Source of the DNA: Aporrectodea caliginosa
Taxonomy: Eukaryota; Annelida; Clitellata; Crassiclitellata; Lumbricidae
Assembly (NCBI GenBank): GCA_020284085.1
Contig: JACEVL010000975.1
Coordinates: 65,001-129,000 of the forward strand
Length of the DNA stretch: 64,000 nt
Direction of reading: 5' to 3'
Within the stretch, counting starts at the first letter, position 1; each line of letters begins with the position of its first letter. This document shows, piece by piece, positions 1 through 10,585 of the stretch. Made by a program: the position numbers and the translations under genes. The notes below the pieces were generated by a model, which ran no database searches, had not been told where the DNA came from, and saw nothing but the letters and a program-made list of their open reading frames with translations.

Positions 1-990
1 CTTCTCCTTTCTCCAGGCTTGGAACTGGCAGTCTGGCACTGCCAAAGTACGGGCTGTGGCGGAACAGGCCCATATATAATATGTGATATGCACGAAGCTT
101 TTTTGTAGGTCATTTGCCGAAACAGCCATCTTCGCCATCATCATCATCATTATCATCATCATCATCGTCGTCATCATCATCGAAACATTTCCTCCTGTTG
201 CGAACACTCGAGTGACTCGACCTCCAGCCAGCAAGGCAGCAATATCGGTTAAAAACGGTAGCCTATTTACAAATTTGGCAATCGCAAATTTAGGCCTATG
301 TACAAGACGATCTTCGATTTTGTTTGCACCTTAGTTTTTCAAACCAGATGATGATGAGAAGGAGGAGGAGGAAGAAGAGAATGGTGGTGGTGGTGGTGAT
401 CATCATCGTATTTAAGTATTTGTAAAGCGCCTCTCGTAGGGTGAACCGTTCAGAAGCGCTCCCAGTGTGCTAAGCTACACAAAGGTAATTGACGTCAACC
501 TCGTCTAGCCTTTGTCATTATTATTGTCCAATGCAGTTCATGTTTCACGACGCTGCGTCATGACGAAGATTAGTGTCGCCCCCCTCCTTTATTCAGACTT
601 GGGATTGGCACTTCCCAATGGTAATGCAATGCTGGAGGATATTCGTCTAGTATCTTAGTAGGGTTTAACGGTTTAATGGCTGCCAGAGCCGCTGACGTCG
701 ACCTCCAATTTACAATTTGTCTCTGTCGATTGTATTCCAATTGTTCAACGAGGTCTGATGTGCTGTAAAAGCTTTTTGACACCGTGGACCACCGAAGAAA
801 TACAGTGCAGTGAAAACGAGAAATTTATGGCATCCGAAAGACAAACATAGATTGGAAGGATTGGATCCAGAATTTAACGACATCTTATGGCAACAGCCAA
901 CAGAGGCCGTTGACGTCGGCAGAAATTAGTTTGAACAGTTCTAATCGTTCGTTTGGCATAATACAACCTCGTTAATTTGATAATCGCAAA
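1..990. other. Non-coding, old dispersed repeats
   Basis: I find no convincing gene here. A short CAT/ATC-rich stretch lies near 140-185 and a GAGGAG/GGTGGT-rich stretch near 350-400. Bases 10-60 resemble bases 580-640 (both carry a variant of CTTGG.ATTGGCA). Variants of a phrase around GCCGTTGACGTCG occur near 675-705, 895-920 and again near 5780, so this looks like a decayed dispersed repeat. The small ORFs are short and have no recognisable motif. Confidence 0.5.
412..482 (-). repeat. SINE/LINE 3' end fragment
   Basis: Read on the minus strand, it carries the module GAGCGCTTCTGA, then GAGAGGCGCTTTACAAATA. The same module, with GCTATATAAA, ends at least six other repeat copies in the window, for example near 15425, 26470, 28420 and 63180. 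This is taken as the 3' end of a short retroelement. Confidence 0.5.
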
Positions 991-999
991 AAAAGATAT

Positions 1000-1690
1000 T
1001 ACATGTCATGTCATGTCACATTGCCATCGTCGCTTCGCGACGGTTGGCTACATGAATGGACCCTCACTGCCCAGTGTTTTCTGTCGCGTGCCGCGTTCAT
1101 TAGGCCAGCATCTACAAGTCCAGTCCAGTTCAGGATGTTGTCGATCCACGATATTCTCGGCCTTCCTCGTCCTCGAAACCCTTCCACGAGACCCGTCATC
1201 AGCTGCCCTCGATGTTATCGTGCGGCTGTCTCATGATATGGCCAAAATATTGTAGTTTCCGAGTTTTCGTGTGCGTCAATAGTTCCTTTCTGATCCCTGA
1301 TGTGTACACCCGTTCGTTGGACATCATTTTCGTCCACAGGATTCTCAACAGCTTTCGGATACACCTGTGTTCTCAATTGCTTGTATACGCCTTTCTTCCT
1401 CCTTCTTCAGCGTCCAGGCCTCACATCCTTACGTCGCCACTGGCCACACCAATGCCTTCATCAACCGTAGTTTGGCATCGCTGCTGATTGACTTGTTCTT
1501 CCATATCTTCGTCAATTTGACCATAACCATCATCCCCATGGTTACTTCACTCGCGCAATTCGCATCTTTTGTTACCCTACCCTTAGTCTCCCCAGGTAGG
1601 CCCTATACAAAGGAATTTACTTGTTCCAGTTTTCCCATGCCCACCATCGTCTCCGACACCTCCTCAATATTGAATTCGTCATGACATTCG
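1000..1690 (-). mobile_element. Decayed non-LTR retrotransposon, RT C-terminal part
   Basis: The minus strand gives broken reading frames with the features of the C-terminal part of LINE polyproteins. These are, in order, a YLG segment, an ALVWPVAT..GCEAWTL block, a KLQYFGHIMRQ block, and GRGRPRISWIDNI followed by AARDRKHW. Stops and frameshifts occur between the blocks (for example before CEAWTL and after IEGS), so the copy is dead. The GCE.WTL and GHIMR blocks are typical of the region after the reverse transcriptase palm in several LINE clades. I do not assign the clade. Confidence 0.75.
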
Positions 1691-1721
1691 TCTTTGCCAC
1701 GTTGATTAAAGATAGGCCTAT

Positions 1722-2730
1722 TAATAACCTCACTCGGTTCTCCTTTACAAAAGCTCTAACAAGGAGCTTGTTTTATAGGAATAACCTCACTCGGTTCTCC
1801 TTTACAAAAGCTCTAACACAGAGCTTGTTTTATAGGAATAACCTCACTCGGTTCTCCTTTACAAAAGCTCTAACACGGAGCCTGTTTTATAGGAATAACC
1901 TCACTCGGTTCTCCTTTACAAAAGCTCTAACACGGAGCTTGTTTTATAGGAATAACCTCACTCGGTTCTCCTTTACAAAAGCTCTAACGTGAGCTTGTTT
2001 TATGGGAATAACCTCACTCGGTTCTCCTTTACAAAAGCTCTAACACAGAGCTTGTTTTAGGAATAACCTCACTCGGTTCTCCTTTACAAAAGCTGGAAAC
2101 ACGGAGCTTGTTTTATAGGAATAACCTCACTCGGTTCTCCTTTACAAAAGCTCTAACACGGAGCTTGTTTTATAGGAATAACCTCACTCGGTTCTCCTTT
2201 ACAAAAGCTCTAACATGAGCTTGTTTTATAGGAGTGACCTCACTCGGTTCTCCTTTACAAAAGCTCAAACACGGAGCTTGTTTTAGGAATAACCTCACTC
2301 GGTTCTCCTTTACAAAAGCTCAAACACGGAGCCTGTTTTATAGCAATAACCTCACTCGGTTCTCCTTTACAAAAGCTCTAACACGGAGCTTGTTTTATAG
2401 GAGTGACCTCACTCGGTTCTCCTTTACAAAAGCTCTAACACGGAGCTTGTTTATAGGAATAACCTCACTCGGTTCTCCTTTACAAAAGCTCAAACACGGA
2501 GCCTGTTTTATAGGAATAACCTCACTCGGTTCTCCTTTACAAAAGCTCTAACACGGAGCTTGTTTTATAGGAATAACCTCACTCGGTTCTCCTTTACAAA
2601 AGCTCTAACAAGGAGCTTGTTTTATAGGAATAACCTCACTCGGTTCTCCTTTACAAAAGCTCTAACACGGAGCTTGTTTTTAGGAATAACCTCACCCTGT
2701 TCTCCTTTACAAAAGCTCAAACACCTAAAT
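1722..2730. repeat. 57-bp satellite, about 18 tandem copies
   Basis: A unit beginning AATAACCTCACTCGGTTCTC and running through CTTTACAAAAGCT and GGAGCTTGTTTTATAGG repeats about 18 times. The common spacing is 57 bp, with scattered 1-4 base deletions. Copies differ at a few fixed positions (CTCTAAC/CTCAAAC, ACGG/AAGG/ACAG, AGCTTG/AGCCTG), and the last copy reads CTCACCCTGTT. As 57 is a multiple of three, long reading frames arise by chance. The array lies next to the decayed LINE. Confidence 0.95.
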
Positions 2731-2800
2731 GCCAAGATCCGTTAACTATAACTTTACCGGTTTATATAATGTTCGTTTCTCGCCTGATGGCCCAAGGTTT

Positions 2801-2880
2801 AATACGCTTTACAAAAACTGGTCAAGCAGAATAGGCTCAGAATACGCTTTACAAAAACTGGTCAAGCAGAATAGGCTCAC
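2801..2880. repeat. 40-bp tandem duplication
   Basis: A 40-bp segment starting AATACGCTTTACAAAAACTG occurs twice back to back and ends AATAGGCTCAG / AATAGGCTCAC. It shares the TTTACAAAA phrase with the neighbouring 57-bp satellite and may derive from it. Confidence 0.9.
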
Positions 2881-2954
2881 CAATACTCTACGAATGGTGA
2901 CATTATAGACTACTCTTAAATATAGTAAACCATCCTCCTAAAGTAGCCAGATAC

Positions 2955-3009
2955 AATATATAGGCCTATATATATATATAGGATTATATATATATATATA
3001 TATATCCTA
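2955..3009. repeat. AT microsatellite
   Basis: Nearly pure alternating TA, interrupted by AGGCCTATA and GGATTA. The adjoining hAT element used part of it (TATATTAT) as target site. Confidence 0.85.
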
Positions 3010-3017
3010 TATATTAT

Positions 3018-3416
3018 CAGTGGCGTACCGTACGGGGGGCAGGGGGGCGAGTCGCCCCGGGCGGCACTTGAGCAGGGGCGGCAAAATAGGGTAGAAGAAA
3101 AATAAAAGAAGGAGTGAATGCATAAAAACTTGAAAAAGTATAAGAAAAACTAATAAAAGTAGACAAAGAAGGAAGGAAAGGAAGAAAAATAATCCAATAA
3201 ATAGCATACAATGGTTGTAATGAGGGGCGGCCTTCGGGCGCAGGACAGGGCGGCTTCTGACGACCCAATTATAGTATAGTAAACGAAAGGAATAAGGTCA
3301 TCAGAAATTTTGGCAGAAGTAATAAAGAAAATGTTCCCGAAATTTCCAAAATTAAGTGCTAAGGGCGGCATTTTGGGCCGTCGCCCCGGGCGGCATTTAA
3401 GCTCCGTACGCCACTG
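3018..3416. mobile_element. Non-autonomous hAT element, 399 bp
   Basis: Terminal inverted repeats read CAGTGGCGTACCGTAC at the left and CAGTGGCGTACGGAG at the right (minus strand). A perfect 8-bp target duplication, TATATTAT, flanks both sides (3010-3017 and 3417-3424). CAGTGGCG ends with 8-bp duplications are characteristic of hAT transposons. GGGGGGCAGGGGGGCGAG and its inverted counterpart lie just inside the ends. There is no transposase. Confidence 0.88.
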
Positions 3417-3424
3417 TATATTAT

Positions 3425-4508
3425 CCTATTTGCGTCTTCAAGTTGAACAATTCTTACCTTTAACCTCGATTTCCGCTTCTTTGTGATCGATGAGTTTCGA
3501 CGAGTTTCTGTTCGAAATAATAATGTCGTGTCGATTTGTGTCTTCAAAAGGAGCAGTTTTTCGTCGAATTTCGAATAAATGTTTTCTGATACAAATTTTC
3601 GATGATTTTCTGTTCAAAGTTAGCCTACAGGTCGTGTCGCTCTTTCTATTTTCGATGTGTGCCACCAAATGTTAGAGTTCTTTCGCCGAATTTCATCTTT
3701 CTATTTCTCCTGATTGACGAATTTAGATATTTGTCATCGAAATGTTTGCCATTACGTCTACGTCTGGTCTCCTTCACGTCGATTTTCGTTCGATTGACTC
3801 GTTTCCAAGGCGCGACACAATAGTTCCATAGATGACGTCATCAGGGTAACAATCGCAAGATGATGGCTTTTATCAAATTTACGTCATCAGTATTTTCGTT
3901 GGTTCTCAAAGTAAGTAAGTAAGTTCATGGCACGCGGTATCTCATTTCTTCCAATGTCAAAGAGATTTGTTGCTGTAGAACCTACATGTACATGAATTGT
4001 CTGGTAGGCCTGAACTAGTAGGCCTAGGCCTAATAATTAGGCCCTAATTCAAATGCCGACCTTCAGTGATGGAAAAAAGCCAGCGAGTGTTGGTCATAAA
4101 TTACTTTCGTCAGATAGGCTTAGATTTCAGATTTGCAAAAATTCGGAAATCCACCACTTCGATCGGGTGGAGCAATTTAGCCACTGTCATTGGATAAACA
4201 GTATATACTATTATAGGCCAAAACCCTCTACTTGACATCGCGTTCGCGAATACATCAATGACATGCTGTCCTTTGCTTAGCTTTTAAGTAACGCTGAAAT
4301 GTCCGAGCTTTATTGCGATAATGCCTAATGCTTGAAGCTGGTCTTGGATCAGAACCCAACGTTCGTTGTTGATTTTGTTTTTACTGGAATCTTGAATTTA
4401 TACTGCATTTTATGGAAATTGGTCAGTTAGCATTCCATAGGCCTACCTAGGCTACCTCTACTGCAGGGCCAAACCAGCGGACTCTTTGCTGAACGACTTT
4501 GTGCATTA
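3425..4508. other. Non-coding, partly self-similar
   Basis: Bases 3430-3810 contain loosely repeated phrases such as TTCGTCGAATTTC and CGATGAGTTTCGACGAG, with TCTATTTTCGATG variants. They look like a degenerate tandem array. A TGACGTCA palindrome lies near 3833, and AGGCCTA palindromes cluster near 4005-4035. I found no gene. Confidence 0.45.
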
Positions 4509-4941
4509 GGGGCCGTCCATAAAGTACGTCACGCTCCAGGGGGAGGGGGGGGTTTAAGAAAGTGTGACAGTTTGTGACAGGGGAGGGGTCAGGCCATGTG
4601 TGACGTCACACATTTATTTTTTTAAATTTTATTTATAATTTATTTTTTATTTTTTTAGTAGAATTTCATAGCTTTAAAATAATTTTCAAAAATTTTCTGA
4701 AACATTTTAATTAGTTTTATGTCAAAATAGCATGAAATGCATATCTCCTGAATGTGTTTTTCACGATTCCTCTCGCTAGGAGCGCTAGTAATAATGCTGT
4801 TGCGAAGCCTTGTTTATGTATTAGCCTTGCTTTCGGAAAGTGTGACGTACTTTAGGGGGTCCGAGTTTTGTGACAGTTTGTGACAGGGGGAGGGGGGGTA
4901 AAATGGTCAAAAATAGCGTGACGTACTTTATGGACGGCCCC
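4509..4941. mobile_element. MITE with GGGGCCGTCC ends, copy 1 (433 bp)
   Basis: Both ends carry the inverted repeat GGGGCCGTCCATAAAGTACG followed by TCACGCT. The interior is AT-rich and contains GTGTGACAGTTTGTGACAGG near each end. A second, nearly identical copy lies at 13965-14412. The flanks give only a short AT-rich duplication (TTA at the left, ATA at the right). The end sequence recalls ISL2EU/Harbinger-type elements, but the superfamily is not settled from these two copies. Confidence 0.85.
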
Positions 4942-4990
4942 ATAGCAGAGTAGTTTGGATGCCAAATCTTATGTCATCATTTCTAAGTTT

Positions 4991-5361
4991 GGTACCTGTC
5001 GGTTTTACGATCCCCAAAATTCTTCATATAGGCTATTACGTGATTTAAAATTCATCATATCCATCAATCCAACTACTATTTACGCAAAGAATTATTTTCA
5101 TCAATCCAACTTCCCCAGGCAGACAAGATAAATAATAAAATACGCTAAAATACAGGACATATTCAATCGAAAACTTAGTTTCATCCATCCAGCTTCTATT
5201 TACGGGAAAAATTATTTCTATCAATCCAGCTTCTGTTTAAACACAGGAATGTTTTCATCAATCCCACTTCCATATCGGGAAACAATTTTTTCATCAATCC
5301 AGCTTCCATTTCAAAGTGACGATATGAAGAAGTTTTGGGGGTCGTAAAGCCGACAAGTACC
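4991..5361. mobile_element. Foldback element A with minisatellite core
   Basis: The left end GGTACCTGTCGGTTTTACGA and the right end (minus strand) GGTACTTGTCGGCTTTACGA are inverted repeats that continue through CCCC(A)AAA.TTCTTCAT. Between them lie about six degenerate copies of a phrase around TTCATCAATCCAACTTCTAT. The same core occurs, inverted, in the element at 10586-10942 and, direct, in the element at 60891-61756. The flanks CTAAGTTTG and CTAATTGTC give a weak 9-bp target duplication. There is no coding capacity. Confidence 0.7.
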
Positions 5362-5548
5362 CTAATTGTCTGTACAGTCTTGATATCCCTGCAGTTTTGC
5401 GCAGTCAACTCATTTCTGCTATGAGAATTTTTCCTCATCTTGTTTTCGCATTGTCCAGCATTCTGATCCGTAGGCTAGGTACATGAATATGTGTTGCATC
5501 ATCGTTTCGTGTAATTTTGTCTTTGTATCTTTGCAATTTTTCTGCTCT

Positions 5549-5629
<81 letters not shown>

Positions 5630-5660
5630 GTCTTCGTCGTCGTCGTCGTCATCGTCGTAG
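5549..5660. repeat. (ATC)n microsatellite
   Basis: About 28 perfect CAT repeats are followed by imperfect CGTCGTCGT. The apparent Ile, Met and Asp homopolymer ORFs here are artefacts of this repeat. Confidence 0.95.
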
Positions 5661-5661
5661 C

Positions 5662-7778
5662 CTAACGTCATCGACATCGTCATCATCATCAGTTCATGAC
5701 GCCAGCCATTTGGCGGCGATGGGTACGAATAAATTACCTCCATTGTCCAGTAAGTGTTTAGTGCCATCTTACGGTTGCCAAGGCAGTTGAAGTCGACCTG
5801 ACATTACCTTACATTAGTCCTAGGTCGACGACGTGGTCTACACTCCACCGTCCACGGAGGGCTTCTTTGTTGTGGTCTCAGGGCCCCGGTGGTCCCCATC
5901 TTCTACCATGTATGAAGAAGCGCAGTGTGTGTTATCAGACAGAGGCAGAGACCGGGCGGTTGGTCTGTCATCGCGTTCTGCCGAGATGATCCGACCTTCT
6001 GAGCCACCATGGCACTTGTCAAACCGTGTCGAGTTAGGCATTATGTTGAAGCAAGTATAGATGCCTAAAAGAAAACGGGTTCAACCACGTCCTCCTTCCA
6101 TAACCCGATGTTTCATGCGAAACAAACTAAAGTTATTTAAAGCCTTGACTCGTCATCCTCTTTCATGTACCAGTAGGCCTACCAGAAAGGTGAACTGGGT
6201 TCAAACGATTTCACCAGACAGCCTTTAACAGTTTTATGCTATATTTAATCGTTAAATTTCAAAAAAAATATGCTTTTATTGCTTTATTTTGCCGGAATTT
6301 GCCCCCCTTGAAAAATGCCGCTCTAGGCAACCGCCTAGGCCTATATCGCCTATACCTAAAGCCGACACTGGATTTCACCATGCGGAAGGCTCAACTGTAA
6401 ATGTAGGTGTTTTTCTAAAGCGACCGCATGACTCAGACCCTGCTCACGTTTCAATAAATATCGGGTGACATATCCTTCACGACTGCCATGGTCGTCCGCA
6501 GGGTTCGGGCGCGGATTCCAACAGCCGCCAGCGCCTTTCGAAGCAAATACTTGTCACGATATATGGGGCCTGTTATTAGCGTCGGTTTCAGCTAGCCTAC
6601 ATGACTGCATCTGAACGTTTATTTCGATACCAGAGCTGCTAAAAATTTCAAAGTTTTTATAAATTTTAAAATTGTAAGGCTATCTTGACTAGCTTGGATA
6701 AAAATTAAAATGTGAAAATTCATAGCCATTCATTATTAAAAAACTAAGATGACAATGAACTTTTGTATGACTGAAACCTGATTTTTATTCTTGAAATAAC
6801 ATTTGCAAAATCCAGGGAGAGCAAATACTCCCCATTGCTCCACGCGGACGCCCATGACAACCGCTGCCCGATTGAATGGGTGCCACGGTACTTAAGGCCC
6901 CGTGTACGGACCGAGCTAACCCTAGATTTAAATATAAAATAAGCCTTAAGTTTTTGACGTATGCGCTAACAAGCGTAGGCACCCGTGCCAGCTTAGCCTT
7001 ATATGTAGCCTATGCCGCAATGCCATTAATATTTTGACTGAACCCATAATTATGAGCCTTAGCCCTTAGCCTATATGTCCGATATGGCAGTGAGTAGGGG
7101 CTCAGAGGCTCCATAATGCATGGTCTCATGGCAGACCATGACCTGTACATAATGACTGTGTCTGAGAGTGAGAAACCCCCACAGCTATGCACTTATGCTC
7201 ATCTCCATCAGTTTATTCATTGTATCATAGCTCAACATCCTGCGCTCATGCATATCATGGGGAGACAACATGGGGTATCACATTTACAACCCTTATCGTT
7301 ATAAGGCCAACCCCTTGCCTGGGGAAGACGTTGGCCTATAATAGACTATGCGTCCAAAATAGGCTTGACGCAAATAAATCCCCCCAGGCAATAGGTTAAA
7401 CAGCTTCCCGTTTACTCGAAAGTTGTGAGTCAACTTAAGAGCCAATGAAAACGATTAAACATTCGACTATTTTGATTTCTTTTGTAGGTTGTTAAAGAAG
7501 TGGAGTTTGAGAGGATACGTTAACTTTCGATTGTAACACCACACACAAAGCCTACCCTAATCTGCAAATATACCATTGTCGGCCTTTCTCGTCTGTTTTG
7601 TGACACCGTAACACCTCACAAAGATTTTCGCTACAACACACAGTCTTCGACAAGCAAGTTCTTGGACTGAGTGGAATAGCAACAAACTGTCTGCGTAAAC
7701 TTCGCATTTGATCAGGGTACAAGGAAACAAACGAGAAAACGCAGAACCCCATTCCTGCACAATCAGAGAAGGACGCCG
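5662..7778. other. Non-coding; leader and promoter region of next gene
   Basis: No gene was recognised between 5660 and 7400. AGGCCTA palindromes occur near 6175 and 6335. Bases 7440-7778, directly before the 911-codon ORF, must hold its 5' leader and perhaps its promoter. I see no convincing TATA box there. Confidence 0.4.
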
Positions 7779-10514
7779 ATGGCTCTGTCGTTTCTGCGTC
7801 ATCTGAAGCCCGAGAATCTCAAGTCCCGCAAGAAATCCCCTACCACTGAGACTCCCCTTCAGACTGATCACACAGCACAGACCCGACTCAAAGACGAAAG
7901 CCCAGCTGACGATACAGTCTCTGACCAGTATACAATGGGCGTCGATGGAAAGCGTGCGGACGAAGAGGAAAAGGAAAGCGGGATTTCCATGGACTCCTCG
8001 ATGGAACTCAGCCGTCAAGAATCGAACGAAAGCCAAGAGACAGACCCGGAAGTGGATTCCTTGTCGACGCTCCAGGATCTTGAAGACGGTCGGTCAGCTG
8101 TCGTAGGTGTTCCCGTCGAGGGTCACCCCGAGGATGCTGCGTCGGACATCGATGCTTCTGATGCCCCAGAATTTTCAGCGGATGCAGAGGAAGAAGGTCA
8201 AGACGAAATCCGCTCAAGTTATGTAGATGCTGATGCTGAGTCTTTGGTACATTGCTCAAGAGTACCTCTACTATATTCCGAGGCAAACATGACCGACAAC
8301 TTCCACTCTTCTGAAGATGCAGTGGACGACACGGAATCCTCCTTGTCGACCACAAGCAGACAGAACTCAGTAATGGAACCCGGTGCAAGACTCGGCAGTT
8401 CAGAGGACAGTCTACATTCCCAAGATTCCAGTGAGATATCATTAAGCATGATCCCCGCTCCACCGGTTCTACCACCGCCACCACCACCGCCGCCGCTGGG
8501 TCGTCTACTTCTTCCAGGGGACCACACGACCAGTTCAACTACCGACTTTCAACCGACGTCAACATCGGTATCGACACAGAGAGCCAGAGCTGCTGCAGAC
8601 AGAGATGAAGGGACAGAAGACGAGCTGATGCGGCAGATCCAGACGGCTGCTCGCAAGATGTCTAACCAGCGAGAGGTGTTTTCTCACTTGGACAAAGGCT
8701 TTCCCAACGCCAAATCACCGACGCAACTCCCAGGATCCTTTTCCACGGATCTGAAATCCGTTATTGCTTCCAGGCAGAGTCGAATCGGAACACCCCAGAT
8801 TGATGGTGGCGAGATTCCTGGAAGGAGCACCTTTTACAAATCAAGGATCGGGATTCCAGCGGAGGACACGGAACTCCGCCGCGTTTTTCTTAAAAGAGCG
8901 GCGAAAGCACCACCGGAAAACGCCCCAGAACGTGATTTCGCGGACATAAAGCCAGCACCGTTCCAAGGGGTGATGGGCATCGGTGATACGGGACCACCAA
9001 TCATGACCAGTGAGAGCAGGAAAAGTTCACCAGGAGATACTCAACATTTCAAGGTATCTAACTCTGATGAAAACAATTTCGACGCACGTTTAGCGGATGA
9101 GGTCACTGAACAAAGAACAAGTGCAGATGAAGATGCCACTGTAGACAAATATGAAGAGAAAGAAGACACAGAGCAGGATGTGAATGAAGAAATGTCGTGG
9201 AAGAACGAGTCTGACGACGGGGCTGACAAATTTCCCAGTAGGCCTACAACGATACAGAATTCTGACTTTGACCAGGACACTGAATTTCCGGTTGAGTCCC
9301 GCTCCAATCATGCAACTGAAGAAAAAGACTTTGATAAAGTTGTGGATGACTTTGATCAATTTCTCGAAGAAAACACTTCGGATTACAGCTGGAAAGAGCC
9401 TTCAGAAATTCCCTTACCTCCGCAAGGTCAGATTCAAATTTCTCCGGTGCTTGACCCAAAAGACAGCGATGTTGAATTCAGAAATGGCGACATTGGTAGT
9501 TCAGAACCTGCTTACACAAACGGTATGAGTGAAAATTCCTCGAGTTTGTCACCCAACTTATCCTCCTTTTCTGAAGCCGAATCGCCCGTTTTCGATGAAA
9601 TGGATGAAGTAGCAATTTCAAAGTCTGCTCAAACAGTTCAAGAACGTTCCAAGCTCCTAGCTCTGCCACTAGAGTCTTACAATATCTTACCAACCATTCA
9701 AGAAACCTCCACAAAAAGTGAGCCCAAACCTAAATTCAGTTTCAGAAATGTCATGGCAACACTGAGAAACACTGTTGGCAGAAGAAAACTGAGCAACGCT
9801 AAAGATAGCAAGAGGTTTTCACTTGGAGATGGAAGTCAGATAAAGTTCGACAACAACTGGTCCATACACGACACACTCACACATCGAGGCAACCCTCTAG
9901 GAGACCACAACAAGAGTAAATCACCATCTCTCAAAGAAGTGTTTGCCAACTGCGAGGTCAGAAGTTTCTCAGAATATACCGACTCAGACCAGAACTCTGG
10001 CAAGGACTTTTCAGTAAGAAACTGGAAAGAGGTCATGGAAAGGTCAAAGGGGGATGTCCAGAACACACCAGAGACACTGGACCAAGGAAGCCCAGAAACT
10101 TCCGGATTTACGGGGTTACTGACCAAAAGAGCGAACTCTACTCCCAATCTAGGATCCCTCCGAGATTCCAAATACTCCTCACAAATGGATAAACAATATT
10201 TCTCCGCTTTCTCCACAAAAAGCAGCCGTGCTGTGAAGAAACCCAAATCCTCATATTCCAAAGACGATATGGAAGAGCTGACATCGAATACTTCAGTGGA
10301 ATCCCCATCACGACAAGCTTCCTCTACCCTCAACTCCACTCTACCTTCAAGACACCTCCATGGAATGATGCAATCATTTGACAGCATATACCCGGGAGCC
10401 CCGTCCCTTGACCAAAAACGCTACCAGAAGAAAGCTGAACCAAGGAAATTCTCGCTTCCCAACATGGCTCCCGTTCAGAGACGCAGACAGCGATCAGAAC
10501 AGGCCAAGCGATAG
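7779..10514 (+). CDS. Large disordered protein, unrecognised (911 aa)
   Basis: An uninterrupted 911-codon frame whose ATG sits in a good context (GCCGATGG). I do not recognise the family. The protein is rich in Ser, Asp and Glu and appears mostly disordered. It has no signal peptide and no hydrophobic segment. Visible features are a proline run (PPVLPPPPPPPPLGR, about residues 229-243) fit for profilin, EVH1, WW or SH3 partners; a duplicated SRIG(T/I)P motif near 333 and 354; an acidic stretch at about 430-520; short basic Ser motifs such as KRANSTPNL (about 783) and RKFSLPN (about 892) resembling 14-3-3 sites; and a basic C-terminus (QRRRQRSEQAKR). This suggests a phosphoregulated cytoplasmic scaffold, which is inference. 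Codon-like composition over 2.7 kb with no stop argues that it is real. It is intronless beside intron-rich genes, so it could be one large exon of a longer transcript. Confidence 0.8.
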   Translation: MALSFLRHLKPENLKSRKKSPTTETPLQTDHTAQTRLKDESPADDTVSDQYTMGVDGKRADEEEKESGISMDSSMELSRQESNESQETDPEVDSLSTLQDLEDGRSAVVGVPVEGHPEDAASDIDASDAPEFSADAEEEGQDEIRSSYVDADAESLVHCSRVPLLYSEANMTDNFHSSEDAVDDTESSLSTTSRQNSVMEPGARLGSSEDSLHSQDSSEISLSMIPAPPVLPPPPPPPPLGRLLLPGDHTTSSTTDFQPTSTSVSTQRARAAADRDEGTEDELMRQIQTAARKMSNQREVFSHLDKGFPNAKSPTQLPGSFSTDLKSVIASRQSRIGTPQIDGGEIPGRSTFYKSRIGIPAEDTELRRVFLKRAAKAPPENAPERDFADIKPAPFQGVMGIGDTGPPIMTSESRKSSPGDTQHFKVSNSDENNFDARLADEVTEQRTSADEDATVDKYEEKEDTEQDVNEEMSWKNESDDGADKFPSRPTTIQNSDFDQDTEFPVESRSNHATEEKDFDKVVDDFDQFLEENTSDYSWKEPSEIPLPPQGQIQISPVLDPKDSDVEFRNGDIGSSEPAYTNGMSENSSSLSPNLSSFSEAESPVFDEMDEVAISKSAQTVQERSKLLALPLESYNILPTIQETSTKSEPKPKFSFRNVMATLRNTVGRRKLSNAKDSKRFSLGDGSQIKFDNNWSIHDTLTHRGNPLGDHNKSKSPSLKEVFANCEVRSFSEYTDSDQNSGKDFSVRNWKEVMERSKGDVQNTPETLDQGSPETSGFTGLLTKRANSTPNLGSLRDSKYSSQMDKQYFSAFSTKSSRAVKKPKSSYSKDDMEELTSNTSVESPSRQASSTLNSTLPSRHLHGMMQSFDSIYPGAPSLDQKRYQKKAEPRKFSLPNMAPVQRRRQRSEQAKR

Positions 10515-10585
10515 ACACTGGGACAAGGCTGCTGCCAATTGGTTACAGTGCTCACCATGTAACTCGAAGAGTACTAGTTTGAACC

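Noticed and set aside
1621..2745. Repeat protein with a 19-residue unit (NNLTRFSFTKALTRSLFYR type)
   Set aside because: It arises because the 57-bp satellite unit is a multiple of three. Copies with small deletions break the frame, and there is no leader or conserved context.
5419..5767. Poly-Met, poly-Asp and poly-Ile ORFs
   Set aside because: They are direct translations of the (ATC)n microsatellite.
8008..8538. Antisense ORFs opposite the 911-codon gene
   Set aside because: Shadows of the long plus-strand frame. They are short, lack starts in good context and show no protein features.
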